Assembly: GCF_004214935.1 (NCBI RefSeq)
Contig: NZ_SFCC01000012.1
Coordinates: 225,403 to 289,402 of the forward strand
Source of the DNA: Amycolatopsis suaedae
GTDB lineage: Bacteria; Actinomycetota; Actinomycetes; Mycobacteriales; Pseudonocardiaceae
Reading direction: 5' to 3'
DNA: 64,000 nucleotides
This document shows, piece after piece, positions 52,288-60,468 of the stretch. Under the pieces are notes generated by a model that saw only the letters and a list, made by a program, of their open reading frames with translations, did no database searches and had not been told where the DNA came from. Position numbers and translations under genes: made by a program. Every line of letters starts with the position of its first letter. Position 1 is the first letter of the stretch.

Positions 52288-53607
52288 ATGAACACACCCG
52301 CACTCGCCCCGCTGGGCACCGGCCCGGTCGCCACCGTCTACGCCGGCGTCACCGAGACGGGCGAGGCGGCGGCGGTGAAGGTCTACCCGGCGCCGCTCGA
52401 CCGCGACACCCGTGCCGCGCTGGACCGGGAACTGGCCGCACTGGAGGCACTGCGCCCGGTCGCGGCCGTGCTGTCGGCGGACGAGCTGGAACTGCTGCCG
52501 GACGGCCGCCCGGCACTGTGGATGCCGCGGGCCGCCCAGTCGCTGGCCGACCTCACCGCCGGCGGGCAGGGCCTGCCGGTGCTCGACGCGCTCGTCATCG
52601 CCGAGGCTGTCGCGCTCGCGCTGGCCGCGGCGCACCAGGCCGGTCAGGTGCACGGCGGCGTGACGCCCGGCAACGTGCTGCTGCTGCCGTCCGGCGAACC
52701 GGTCCTGGCCGACTTCGGGGTGGTGCTGCGGCAGCGGTTCACCCCCGGGGAGTCCCGGCGGGCCGTCGACTTCGCGGCGCCGGAGGCGGTGCGTGCGGGC
52801 ACCCTGGACGAGCGCGGCGACGTGTACGGCCTCGGCGCGATCCTGCATCTCGCGCTCACCGGCCGGTCGCCGCATCCGCCGCGGGTCGGCGAGCAGCCGG
52901 GTCAGCACATCCTGCGGGTGCTCAACGAGCCGGTGGCGCCGGTGACCCGCGCGGACGTCCCGCAGGCGGCGACCGGGCTGCTGGCCGTCCTGCTGGCCAA
53001 GGACCCGGCGCACCGCCCGGACGCGGCCACGGCCGCGCGCAGGCTGAGCGAGCTGGTCAACGGGTCCGCTGAGTCCACTGTGGACACCGCTGGTCCGGCA
53101 GCCGCGCGGCCGCCGGTGACCGCGCCGGTGCTGCCCGAGCCGATCGCCGTGGTCGAGCCCCGCGGGCAGCGCCGGCCGGCGTTGTCCCGGCACCGCACGG
53201 CGATCCTCGCCGCGGGCGGGCTGGTGCTGGCCGCCGCGCTGGCCGCGGTGTTCCTGCTCGGTGGGCAGGAACAGCCGCCGCCCCCCGCCGAACCGCCGGT
53301 GGGGGCCCCGGTCCCGGCGCCCGCACCGCAGCCCGGTACCGGCCGGGTGGACCTGGACCCGCCCGCCGACCACGGCACCGAGGCCGAGCTGCGCTGGCGG
53401 GGTCCGGACAACCTGTTCTACGTCGTCATCGTCACCGAGCAGGGCCTTCCGGAGCCGCGGCCGCCGATCCTGGTGCAGCGCAAGACGTCGGCCCGGGTGC
53501 CGGTGGAGCCGGGCAAGCAGTACTGCTTCCTGGTGCAGGGCACCGACGCGCGCGGCGTCTACAACAGCCAGTACCAGCCCTTCCGCGGCGCCACCTGCCG
53601 CCGCTGA
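52288..53607 (+). CDS. Membrane-anchored protein kinase-like (pseudokinase), 439 aa
   Basis: Kinase fold with LGTGPVATVYAG glycine loop, Lys in AAVKVY, Glu in LDRELAAL and ADFGVVLR. The HRDxKxxN catalytic loop is HGGVTPGN, losing both the catalytic Asp and the Lys. After the kinase-like domain (about residues 5-260) come a Pro-rich linker, one membrane helix (about 305-325) and an extracellular beta-sandwich (about 345-439), possibly fibronectin-like. Phosphate transfer is unlikely; a scaffold or sensor role next to the MoxR operon is more plausible. Start ATG 52288, with 52276 as an alternative. Confidence 0.8.
   Translation: MNTPALAPLGTGPVATVYAGVTETGEAAAVKVYPAPLDRDTRAALDRELAALEALRPVAAVLSADELELLPDGRPALWMPRAAQSLADLTAGGQGLPVLDALVIAEAVALALAAAHQAGQVHGGVTPGNVLLLPSGEPVLADFGVVLRQRFTPGESRRAVDFAAPEAVRAGTLDERGDVYGLGAILHLALTGRSPHPPRVGEQPGQHILRVLNEPVAPVTRADVPQAATGLLAVLLAKDPAHRPDAATAARRLSELVNGSAESTVDTAGPAAARPPVTAPVLPEPIAVVEPRGQRRPALSRHRTAILAAGGLVLAAALAAVFLLGGQEQPPPPAEPPVGAPVPAPAPQPGTGRVDLDPPADHGTEAELRWRGPDNLFYVVIVTEQGLPEPRPPILVQRKTSARVPVEPGKQYCFLVQGTDARGVYNSQYQPFRGATCRR
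53073..53085. repeat. GTCCACTGTGGAC palindrome
   Basis: Inside the pseudokinase gene, encoding Ser-Thr-Val-Asp with Thr codon ACT. Confidence 0.8.
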
Positions 53608-53634
53608 CCGCCTCGCCTGTCGCCCCCGCGCACT

Positions 53635-53689
53635 GCACGTGAAGGCCACCTTCAGCACGTCAGACGTAATGAAGGTGGCCTTCACGTGC
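53635..53689. repeat. Palindromic intergenic element, perfect copy
   Basis: Arms GCACGTGAAGGCCACCTT and AAGGTGGCCTTCACGTGC are perfect complements around a CAGCACGTCAGACGTAATG loop. It lies between the convergent pseudokinase and transglutaminase genes and could end transcription from both sides. Confidence 0.9.
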
Positions 53690-53711
53690 TTCGACGCTCA
53701 GCCGGGCACGC

Positions 53712-55808
53712 TCACGATCGCGGGGGCAGCAGGGCGCGGGCGTTGAACGCCGCCCGCAGCCGTGCGCCGGCCGGTCGCCGGGACAGTCCCTTCCGGACCG
53801 CCCGCACCGCCTGCCACGCCGGGCCGGCGGGGACCGAGCCGCCCGACCACAGCGCCGCGTCCACGGTCACCGCCAGCGACCGCAGTGCGTCCACTGTGGA
53901 CTCGTTGGTCAGCGGTGCGGACGCGGCGGCCAGATCGCGCACGGTCATGCCGACCGTCACCGGGACGCCGTGTGCCCGCAACCGGTCCCGGGCCTCGGCC
54001 CACGCCGCGACGGCACCACCGCGGCGGCGACGGCGCCACGACCGCACGGCCGTCGCCAGCGGCACCCCGAGCAGCCAGCCGAGGACAACCACGGCCAGCA
54101 CGGCTCCGGCCACCACGGCGGCCAGCGGCCAGTCCCACGAACCGCCGGGCTCCTCCCCCGCGCCCGGCGGGGCCGGCGGCAGCGGCGGGTCCCGCAGTTC
54201 CTGCGGCGGCGGGAGCTGCGCGCGGGCCCGCTCGGTCACCTCGGCCAGGCCGCCGCCGGTGCCCGAGCCGGCGGCGGCGTTGCCGATCGGGTCCAGCGGA
54301 ACCCAGCCCACCCCGGCCACCGCGACCTCGGGCCAGGCCAGGACGTCGGCGTTGCGCACCACGAACTCGCCGGCCGGCGTCGGCTGCGGCGGCGCGCCGT
54401 AGCCGACCGCGACCCGGGCCGGGATACCCAGCAGGCGGGCCAGTACGACGTAGCCGGTGGCGAACTGCTCGCTGGTGCCCTGCTTGGTCTCCAGCAGGAA
54501 CCGCCGCAGCTGCGGCCAGGCGTGCCCGGTGGGGATGTCCCGCCCGGTGGCCAGTCGGTAGTTGTCGGTGAAGAACCGTTCCAGCGCCAGTGCCGCCTCG
54601 AACGACGGCCGCACGCCGACCGCCTCCCTGGCCAGCTTCTCGATCTCCGGCGGCACCCCGCCGAGCGCGCCGAACCCGCCGGGGGCGTGCGGATCCAGTG
54701 CCGCGCCGGACAGCCGCGCCGGCTCGGTCTCCCACCAGCTCAGCGTGTAGCTGGCCGCGCGGGCCGGCGGGCCCGCGGTGACCAGGGTGCCGCGGGCCTC
54801 GTCGACCAGCGGGTCCACCCCGCCGACCGACGCGGGCAGCGGCTGGCTGGGCAGCCACGGCCCGTCCAGCGCACCGGTCGTGGTCACCGCGGCACTGCGC
54901 CGCTGGACCGGCACGGTCACCCCGGTCCCCGGTGGCAGCTCGGCGCCGACCCGGCGGAAGCTCCCGCCCGCGGTCCAGCTGACGCCGTCGAACTGGTCCA
55001 GCACGGCGACCGTCCAGTACGCCGGGCGGGCGTCGCTGGTGTAGCGGAACACCTCGACGTCGGGGCGGGTCAGCCTGCTGGCGATCTCGCCGAGCGGGTT
55101 GGCCACGGCCGCCGCGGACAGCGGCGCGGTCTCGTCCTGCTTCAGCGACCACGCCGGCCTGCCGAGCGGGTCGGCCATGCCGACGGCCAGCGCCCCCACC
55201 ACACCGAGCGCGACGGCGGGCGCGGCCAGCAACGCGATCCGCTGCCCGCGCACGCCGACGTGGTCGCCGGTGTCCACCAGCAGCAGCCCGGCCACCGCCG
55301 CGACGGCCAGCGCCACGGCCAGCGCGGGACCGGCGCTCAGCGCGGAGTACGCCTGGCTCAGCCCGATCACCGCCAGCCCGGGCAGCAACGCGGGCAGCGG
55401 GCTGCGCAGCCGGTGCAGCAGTTCCAGGCCGATCGTGGCCGCGACGACGACGGCCACCGGCACGAACGCCAGCAGCCGCGGTTCGGGCCGGGCGGGCCAG
55501 GTCGACTGCAGGGTCAGCTGCCAGCCGTGCAGAACCCCGTCGGCGAGCACGCCGAACGCCTGCCCGGTGGGCACGCCGACCACGGCCACCGCGACCGCGA
55601 GCAACCCGGCCACCAGCACCAGCAGCGACCGCCACGGCACCAGGCCGGGCAGGCGCCGGCACAGTTCGGCGACCCCGAACGCGACCAGCACGGCCAGGCC
55701 TGCCGGCAGCCAGAGGGCACCGAAGGTGAACACCGGCGCGAACAGCAGCCCGCCCAGCAGCACGAGGGCGAGCACACACGCCTGCGCGACGCGGGACCGG
55801 CTGATCAC
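53712..55808 (-). CDS. TgpA-like membrane transglutaminase-fold protein, 698 aa
   Basis: The GTG at 55808 overlaps the DUF58 stop (GTGA). N-terminal membrane helices (about residues 8-225) are followed by an external transglutaminase-like domain (about 260-540), another helix and a cytoplasmic tail. The catalytic Cys and His are missing: GTSEQFATGYVVLAR has Ser in the Cys slot and NADVLAWPEVAV has Leu where His-Ala is usual; Asp in PLDPIG is kept. The same context occurs in other actinobacterial homologues as I recall them. A structural or binding role is likely. 53889 carries the word as STVD (ACT codon). Confidence 0.85.
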   Translation of the reverse strand: MISRSRVAQACVLALVLLGGLLFAPVFTFGALWLPAGLAVLVAFGVAELCRRLPGLVPWRSLLVLVAGLLAVAVAVVGVPTGQAFGVLADGVLHGWQLTLQSTWPARPEPRLLAFVPVAVVVAATIGLELLHRLRSPLPALLPGLAVIGLSQAYSALSAGPALAVALAVAAVAGLLLVDTGDHVGVRGQRIALLAAPAVALGVVGALAVGMADPLGRPAWSLKQDETAPLSAAAVANPLGEIASRLTRPDVEVFRYTSDARPAYWTVAVLDQFDGVSWTAGGSFRRVGAELPPGTGVTVPVQRRSAAVTTTGALDGPWLPSQPLPASVGGVDPLVDEARGTLVTAGPPARAASYTLSWWETEPARLSGAALDPHAPGGFGALGGVPPEIEKLAREAVGVRPSFEAALALERFFTDNYRLATGRDIPTGHAWPQLRRFLLETKQGTSEQFATGYVVLARLLGIPARVAVGYGAPPQPTPAGEFVVRNADVLAWPEVAVAGVGWVPLDPIGNAAAGSGTGGGLAEVTERARAQLPPPQELRDPPLPPAPPGAGEEPGGSWDWPLAAVVAGAVLAVVVLGWLLGVPLATAVRSWRRRRRGGAVAAWAEARDRLRAHGVPVTVGMTVRDLAAASAPLTNESTVDALRSLAVTVDAALWSGGSVPAGPAWQAVRAVRKGLSRRPAGARLRAAFNARALLPPRS
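53889..53901. repeat. GTCCACTGTGGAC palindrome
   Basis: In the transglutaminase-like gene, encoding Ser-Thr-Val-Asp; the Thr codon on the coding strand is ACA. Confidence 0.8.
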
Positions 55809-56983
55809 GACACCACCGCGTTCCACTGCCGGATGGCCGACTCGGCGTCGACGGCGCTGATGCTGCGGGCCTTGGCCACCCCGGCGACGCCGTGCACGCC
55901 GAGGCCGTCGACCCCGAGCCCGTGGGTGCCCACGCCGATCACGAACAACGACGAGTAGTGCGGCCGCAGCGTGGCCAGGCCGCTGAGGTGCTCCTTGCCC
56001 GCACGGCCGGTCACCACCACCAGGCAGCCGCCGCGCAGCCCGGTGCGGCCCGGCTTGGCCAGCTCGTCCGGGATCATCGCCGGCGCGTTGCCCCGGGACG
56101 CCTCGCACAGCACGTCCATCAGCTGCCGGACGGCGGGCGGCCCGCCGAAGACCATGCGGTCCTCGCCGTCGGCGGTGAGCAGCCGGCACCGGTGCCCGGC
56201 CCGCGCCGCGGCGCTGACCAGTGACGCGGCCACCTCGACGGCCTCCTCGAACTCCTGCGCGGACAGCACGGCGGTGCGGGTGTCCAGCAGCAGCGTGAAC
56301 CGCGGCTGGTCGGGGTCGACGTAGTCGCGCACCATCAGCTGCCCGGTGCGCGCGGTGGCCTTCCAGTGCAGGTGCCGCACCTCGTCGCCGACGACGTACT
56401 CCCGCACATCACGCAGGTCCGACGACCCGCGCAGGGCGTCGTCGGTGGTGGTGCCCTCGTGGTGGTGGCGGGGATGCCCGCCGACCAGGGCGCGGGCGGC
56501 GTGCACCCGGGGATGCACCCACAACGTGGCGGTGCTGCCGGTGGACAGCGGGCGGCGGACCAGGCCCAGCGGGTCGGCACGTTCCAGCGTGAGCGGGCCG
56601 ACCGTCAGCTTGCCGCGTGCCGAGGTGGGCAGCTCGTAGTGGTAGGTCGCGGTGGCACCGGGAGCCAGCGGGCGGACGGTGACGCCCAGCGACAGGTCGC
56701 GTTCCAGCCGTTCCCGCGCGGTGAATCCGGCCTGCCGCCTGGTTCCGGGGTTGCCGACGAGCAGCCGGGCCAGTGCCGGCCTGCCCTTCTCCACCCGGTC
56801 CGGGTGCACCTCGCGGTGCACGTCGACCCTCGGCCGCCGGAACGTCACGGCCACCCCGGCCAGCAGCGCGCCCAGCGCGGCACCGGCCAGTGCCCTCGGC
56901 AGTGGGTGCCCGGCCAGTTCCCCCAGCCCGTACAACACCAACGCGGCGACGCCGACGGCGACGCCCCTGCGGGTCAGCCGCAT
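55805..56983 (-). CDS. DUF58 (VWA-like) protein, 392 aa
   Basis: Two N-terminal helices (about residues 10-50), a beta-rich stretch, and the DUF58 signature DLRDVREYVVGDEVRHLHWKATARTG (about 195-220). A VWA-like tail with DTRTAVLS follows. It is encoded 5 bp behind MoxR and overlaps the transglutaminase-like gene, the standard MoxR-DUF58-Tgp unit thought to assemble or mature membrane complexes. The start is the ATG at 56983. Confidence 0.88.
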   Translation of the reverse strand: MRLTRRGVAVGVAALVLYGLGELAGHPLPRALAGAALGALLAGVAVTFRRPRVDVHREVHPDRVEKGRPALARLLVGNPGTRRQAGFTARERLERDLSLGVTVRPLAPGATATYHYELPTSARGKLTVGPLTLERADPLGLVRRPLSTGSTATLWVHPRVHAARALVGGHPRHHHEGTTTDDALRGSSDLRDVREYVVGDEVRHLHWKATARTGQLMVRDYVDPDQPRFTLLLDTRTAVLSAQEFEEAVEVAASLVSAAARAGHRCRLLTADGEDRMVFGGPPAVRQLMDVLCEASRGNAPAMIPDELAKPGRTGLRGGCLVVVTGRAGKEHLSGLATLRPHYSSLFVIGVGTHGLGVDGLGVHGVAGVAKARSISAVDAESAIRQWNAVVS

Positions 56984-56988
56984 CCGTC

Positions 56989-57951
56989 TCAGACCTGGTT
57001 GATGGCCGGTGCGGGCGTGGCGGACAGCGCCTCGCCGACGATGTCGGCGGCCTCGCGCTGGTTCAGCTCGGCGTCCGGGGTGAGCACGAGCCGGTGTGCC
57101 AGCACCGGGACGGCGACGGTCTTGATGTCGTCGGGGGTCACGAACCGCCTGCCCTCGGTGGCCGCGAGCGCCTGCCCGGCGCGGACCAGCGCGATGCTGC
57201 CGCGCGGGCTGGCGCCGTAGCGCACGGCGACGTGCTTGCGGGTGGCGTCGGCCAGGCGCACCGCGTAGGAGCAGATGGCCGGGTCCAGATGTGCCGCGCG
57301 CACCTCGGTGATGGCCGCCTGCAACGTCTGCAGGTCGACCACCGGCTGCAGTTCGTCGGGGCTGACCCTGGCGCAGTCGCTCATGATGACCCGCACCTCG
57401 GCGTCGTGGTCGGGATAGCCCACCGACACCCGCATCAGGAACCGGTCCAGCTGCGCCTCGGGCAGCCGGTAGGTGCCTTCCATCTCGATCGGGTTCTGGG
57501 TGGCGATCACCAGGAACGGGTGCGGCACGTCGTTGGTCACCGAGTCGACGGTGACCCGCCGCTCGGACATGACCTCCAGCAGCGCCGACTGCGTCTTCGG
57601 CGTGCCGCGGTTGATCTCGTCGGCCAGCACGACGTTGGCGAAGATCCCGCCGCGGTGGAACTCGAACCGCTCGACGTTCTGGTGGTATACCATCACCCCG
57701 GTGACGTCGCCGGGCAGCAGGTCCGGGGTGAACTGGATCCGGTTCCACTCACCGCCGATGCTGCGTGCCAGGCACCGCGCCAGTGTGGTCTTGCCCAGTC
57801 CGGGCACGTCCTCGATCAACAGGTGGCCCTCGGCCAGCAACGCCACGACGGCCAGCCGCACGACTTCCGGCTTGCCCCGCATGACCTGCTGGATGTTGTC
57901 CGACACCAGCTGATAAACGCGGGTGGACAGCTGCTCGTTCATCCCCGGCAT
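56989..57951 (-). CDS. MoxR-family AAA+ ATPase, 320 aa
   Basis: Walker A is EDVPGLGKTTLA, Walker B VLADEINR, sensor 1 IATQNPIE and the MoxR-specific EMEGTYRLPEAQLDRFLMRV and SPRGSIALVRAGQALA. Start ATG 57951; a second ATG lies at 57942. No good ribosome site precedes either, so leaderless or weak initiation is possible. It is the first gene of the three-gene MoxR unit and probably acts as a chaperone for the DUF58/transglutaminase proteins. Confidence 0.92.
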   Translation of the reverse strand: MPGMNEQLSTRVYQLVSDNIQQVMRGKPEVVRLAVVALLAEGHLLIEDVPGLGKTTLARCLARSIGGEWNRIQFTPDLLPGDVTGVMVYHQNVERFEFHRGGIFANVVLADEINRGTPKTQSALLEVMSERRVTVDSVTNDVPHPFLVIATQNPIEMEGTYRLPEAQLDRFLMRVSVGYPDHDAEVRVIMSDCARVSPDELQPVVDLQTLQAAITEVRAAHLDPAICSYAVRLADATRKHVAVRYGASPRGSIALVRAGQALAATEGRRFVTPDDIKTVAVPVLAHRLVLTPDAELNQREAADIVGEALSATPAPAINQV

Positions 57952-58031
57952 GCGCGTAGCGTACGCCCTGCGATACACAACAGGTCCACGGTTGACGCAA
58001 CCGCGACAACCATCGACAGGCCGGGGGCACG

Positions 58032-58481
58032 GTGGCACGGGAGTCCGGGGGGCGGGTACTGCCCGCGGTCCTGCTGGCGGTGCTGGTCGCGCTGCCGGTC
58101 GGCGGCTACCTGGTGGCCACCGGGTCGCCCGCGCCGGACGACCCGCCCGCGCCCGCCGTCACCGAACGCCCGGTCCTGGTCGGCACGCTGGCGCTGGAAC
58201 CGGCCGTGCCCGCCGCGGGCCAGCCGGTCACCGCGCGGGCACAGCTGTCGGCGGACCGGCCGGTGCGGCTGCGCTCGCTGACGGTCAAGGTCACCGACGC
58301 GGCAGGCGGCTCGCTCGACTTCCCGGTGCTGCGCGACCTTCCGCTGAGCACCACGCCCCAGGAGGTGACGCTGCACCGGGCACTGCCCGCGCCCGGGCAG
58401 TACACCTACTTCCTGGCCTACCAGATGCCCGACGGCACCGAGGTTTCGCTGCCGCCGTGGCAGCGGGTCATGGTGCGCTGA
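58032..58481 (+). CDS. Secreted beta-sandwich protein of unknown role, 149 aa
   Basis: A GTG start at 58032 is followed by a hydrophobic signal/anchor (about residues 10-30, VLPAVLLAVLVALPVGGYLV). The rest is a beta-sandwich-like domain with PVTARAQLSADRPVRLRSLTVKV and QYTYFLAYQMPDGTEVSLPPWQ. I recognise no family. It diverges from MoxR by 80 bp, and its end overlaps the convergent kinase by 14 bp. Confidence 0.65.
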   Translation: MARESGGRVLPAVLLAVLVALPVGGYLVATGSPAPDDPPAPAVTERPVLVGTLALEPAVPAAGQPVTARAQLSADRPVRLRSLTVKVTDAAGGSLDFPVLRDLPLSTTPQEVTLHRALPAPGQYTYFLAYQMPDGTEVSLPPWQRVMVR

Positions 58482-59748
58482 CCGGCAGGGCCAGCTCGAA
58501 GATCGCGCCGCCCTCGTCGCGGTTGTAGACCCGCAGCGTCCCGCCGTGCACCTGCGCCACCCAGCGCACGATCGACAGCCCGAGCCCGGACGACCCGCCA
58601 CCGCTGGAAAACCGGTCGAACATGGTCTCCACAACGGACTCCGCGACACCGGGCCCCTGGTCGGCGACGATCACCCGGCCGTCCAGCACGGTGATGTGCA
58701 CGACCGACAGCGCGCCGGGCTGGTGCCCGTGCCGCAGCGCGTTCTCCAGCAGGTTGGCCACCGCACGGCGCAGCAGCGCCGGCTCGGCGTCGACCATGGT
58801 GGGCGCCGCGGTGACGGTGACCGTCGCGCCCCCGGCCGGGGTGTCGTCGACGACGCCCTCGACGAGCTGGTCCAGCCACAGCCGCTGCCGGTCCAGCTTC
58901 TCGATACCGGCGACCAGGCGGGCGCGGCGCAGCAGCACCTCGATGATGCTGCCCATGGCGGCGGACAGCCGGACCACCGTGGGCAGCAGCCCGGCCTGCT
59001 CGGCCGGGTTGCTCTGCGCGGCCTGCGCGGTGGTGCGCAGGGCACTGACCGGGTTGCGCAGGTCGTGCGCGATGCCGTCGAGCAGTTCCTCCTGCTGCCC
59101 CAGCGCGGCGGCGGCCGGGCCGACCGAGCGGCGGGCCAGCAGGAACGCCCCCGCGGCGACGGCGGCCACCACCAGCACGCAGCCGCCGATGACCAGCGTC
59201 GCGAAGCCCACGTGGCGGTCCTGCTCGGCCCCGGCGTCGGCCACCGCCACCACGGCGCCGACCGGCTCGCCGCGCTGGTTTTCCAGCGGCAGGGCGGCGG
59301 TGTAGACCAGGCTGTCGTCGACCCCGGCGCGGTAGCCGGTGACCAGGTTCCTGGCCCGCACCGCCTCGGTGGCCAGTGCGGACAGCATCGCCGCGTCCGG
59401 CGTCCGGTCCGACACGCAGCGCCGGGCACTGCGGTGCCCGACGAACTGCTCGGTCCCGGCAGCGGGCAGCACGGCGAACTCCGGGCAGCGGGTGTTGAGC
59501 GGGTCGGCGTTGACGTCGGCGGTGGCGATGGCGTCACCGCCGATGCCGACCTGCCGCGACACCGCGTCGACCACCCGGCGCACCTCGCCGTCGAGGCGGG
59601 CCCTGCCTTCCGAGGCGTCGCTGGCGATGGCGACCCAGGCCAGCAGGGTCAGGCCGAGCGCGGTCATCACGGCGAACAGCAGTGCCTGCAGGCGCGGCAG
59701 CCTGCGCAGCCGGTCGGCGGAGGACAGTGAGGCGGGCGCGGTGGTCAC
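58468..59748 (-). CDS. Sensor histidine kinase, 426 aa
   Basis: Two membrane helices (about residues 22-42 and 185-205) flank a 140-aa sensor with paired Cys (RCPEF and RRCVS). HisKA has the phospho-His in GIAHDLRNPVSALRTT, and HATPase_c follows (ANLLENALRHG, ADQGPGVAESVVETMF, SSGLGLSIV). The GTG overlaps the TGA of the regulator gene (GTGA). The 3' end overlaps a small convergent gene. Confidence 0.92.
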   Translation of the reverse strand: MTTAPASLSSADRLRRLPRLQALLFAVMTALGLTLLAWVAIASDASEGRARLDGEVRRVVDAVSRQVGIGGDAIATADVNADPLNTRCPEFAVLPAAGTEQFVGHRSARRCVSDRTPDAAMLSALATEAVRARNLVTGYRAGVDDSLVYTAALPLENQRGEPVGAVVAVADAGAEQDRHVGFATLVIGGCVLVVAAVAAGAFLLARRSVGPAAAALGQQEELLDGIAHDLRNPVSALRTTAQAAQSNPAEQAGLLPTVVRLSAAMGSIIEVLLRRARLVAGIEKLDRQRLWLDQLVEGVVDDTPAGGATVTVTAAPTMVDAEPALLRRAVANLLENALRHGHQPGALSVVHITVLDGRVIVADQGPGVAESVVETMFDRFSSGGGSSGLGLSIVRWVAQVHGGTLRVYNRDEGGAIFELALPVSAP

Positions 59749-60413
59749 GACAGCCGGTACCCCACGCCGTGCACCGTGTGGATCAGCTGCGGCTGCCCCA
59801 GTTTGCGGCGCAGCCGCTTGATCACCACATCGGCCACATTGGACATCGGATCACTCTCGGCGTCCCAGCAGTGCTCGATCAGGTCGGTGCGGGACACGGC
59901 CTGGCCGGTGCGGGTGGCCAGGTACTCCAGCACCGCGAACTCCCGCCCGCTCAGCGTCAGCAGCACCCCGGCCCGCCGGACCTCCCTGCGGGCGCAGTCC
60001 AGTTCCAGGTCGTCGTGGCGCAGTACCGAGGGCCGCCCGCCGGCGGCCCGGTGGCACAGGATCTGCACCCGGGCGGCCAGTTCGCCGGTGTCGAACGGTT
60101 TGACCAGGTAGTCGTCGCCGCCGTGCTCGAACCCGCTGACCCGGTCGGCGACGCCGTCCAGCGCGGTGAGGAACAGCACCGGCACGGCCCAGCCGGACCG
60201 GCGGCGCTCGTGCACGAAGTGGATGGCGTCGCCGTCGGGCAGCATCCGGTCGAACACCACGCAGTCGTAGGTGCTCCCGGCCAGCGCGTCGCCTGCCGCG
60301 CCGAGGCTGCCCACCGGCTCGACGTCCAGCGACTCGGCACGCAACGCGGCCGCGACGCCGGTGCGCAGCGCCACGTCGTCCTCGACGACGAGCACCCGGT
60401 GCTTCGTTGTCAT
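59745..60413 (-). CDS. OmpR-family response regulator, 222 aa
   Basis: Receiver (VVEDDVAL pocket, phospho-Asp in CVVFDRMLPDGDA, LFLTALD, Lys in YLVKPFDTGE) and winged helix (LTLSGREFAVLEYLATRTGQAVSRTDLIEHCW). Cognate of the kinase at 58468. GAGGATC precedes the ATG. It is a clear paralogue of the orphan regulator at 62559 (same FDRMLP, GWAVPVLFLT and DDYLVKPFDT blocks). It diverges from the SARP gene across 55 bp. Confidence 0.93.
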   Translation of the reverse strand: MTTKHRVLVVEDDVALRTGVAAALRAESLDVEPVGSLGAAGDALAGSTYDCVVFDRMLPDGDAIHFVHERRRSGWAVPVLFLTALDGVADRVSGFEHGGDDYLVKPFDTGELAARVQILCHRAAGGRPSVLRHDDLELDCARREVRRAGVLLTLSGREFAVLEYLATRTGQAVSRTDLIEHCWDAESDPMSNVADVVIKRLRRKLGQPQLIHTVHGVGYRLS

Positions 60414-60468
60414 CAGATCCTCATGTGTCCCGGTGGATCGTTGCCGCATCCGATTCAGGAGGTGTGCG

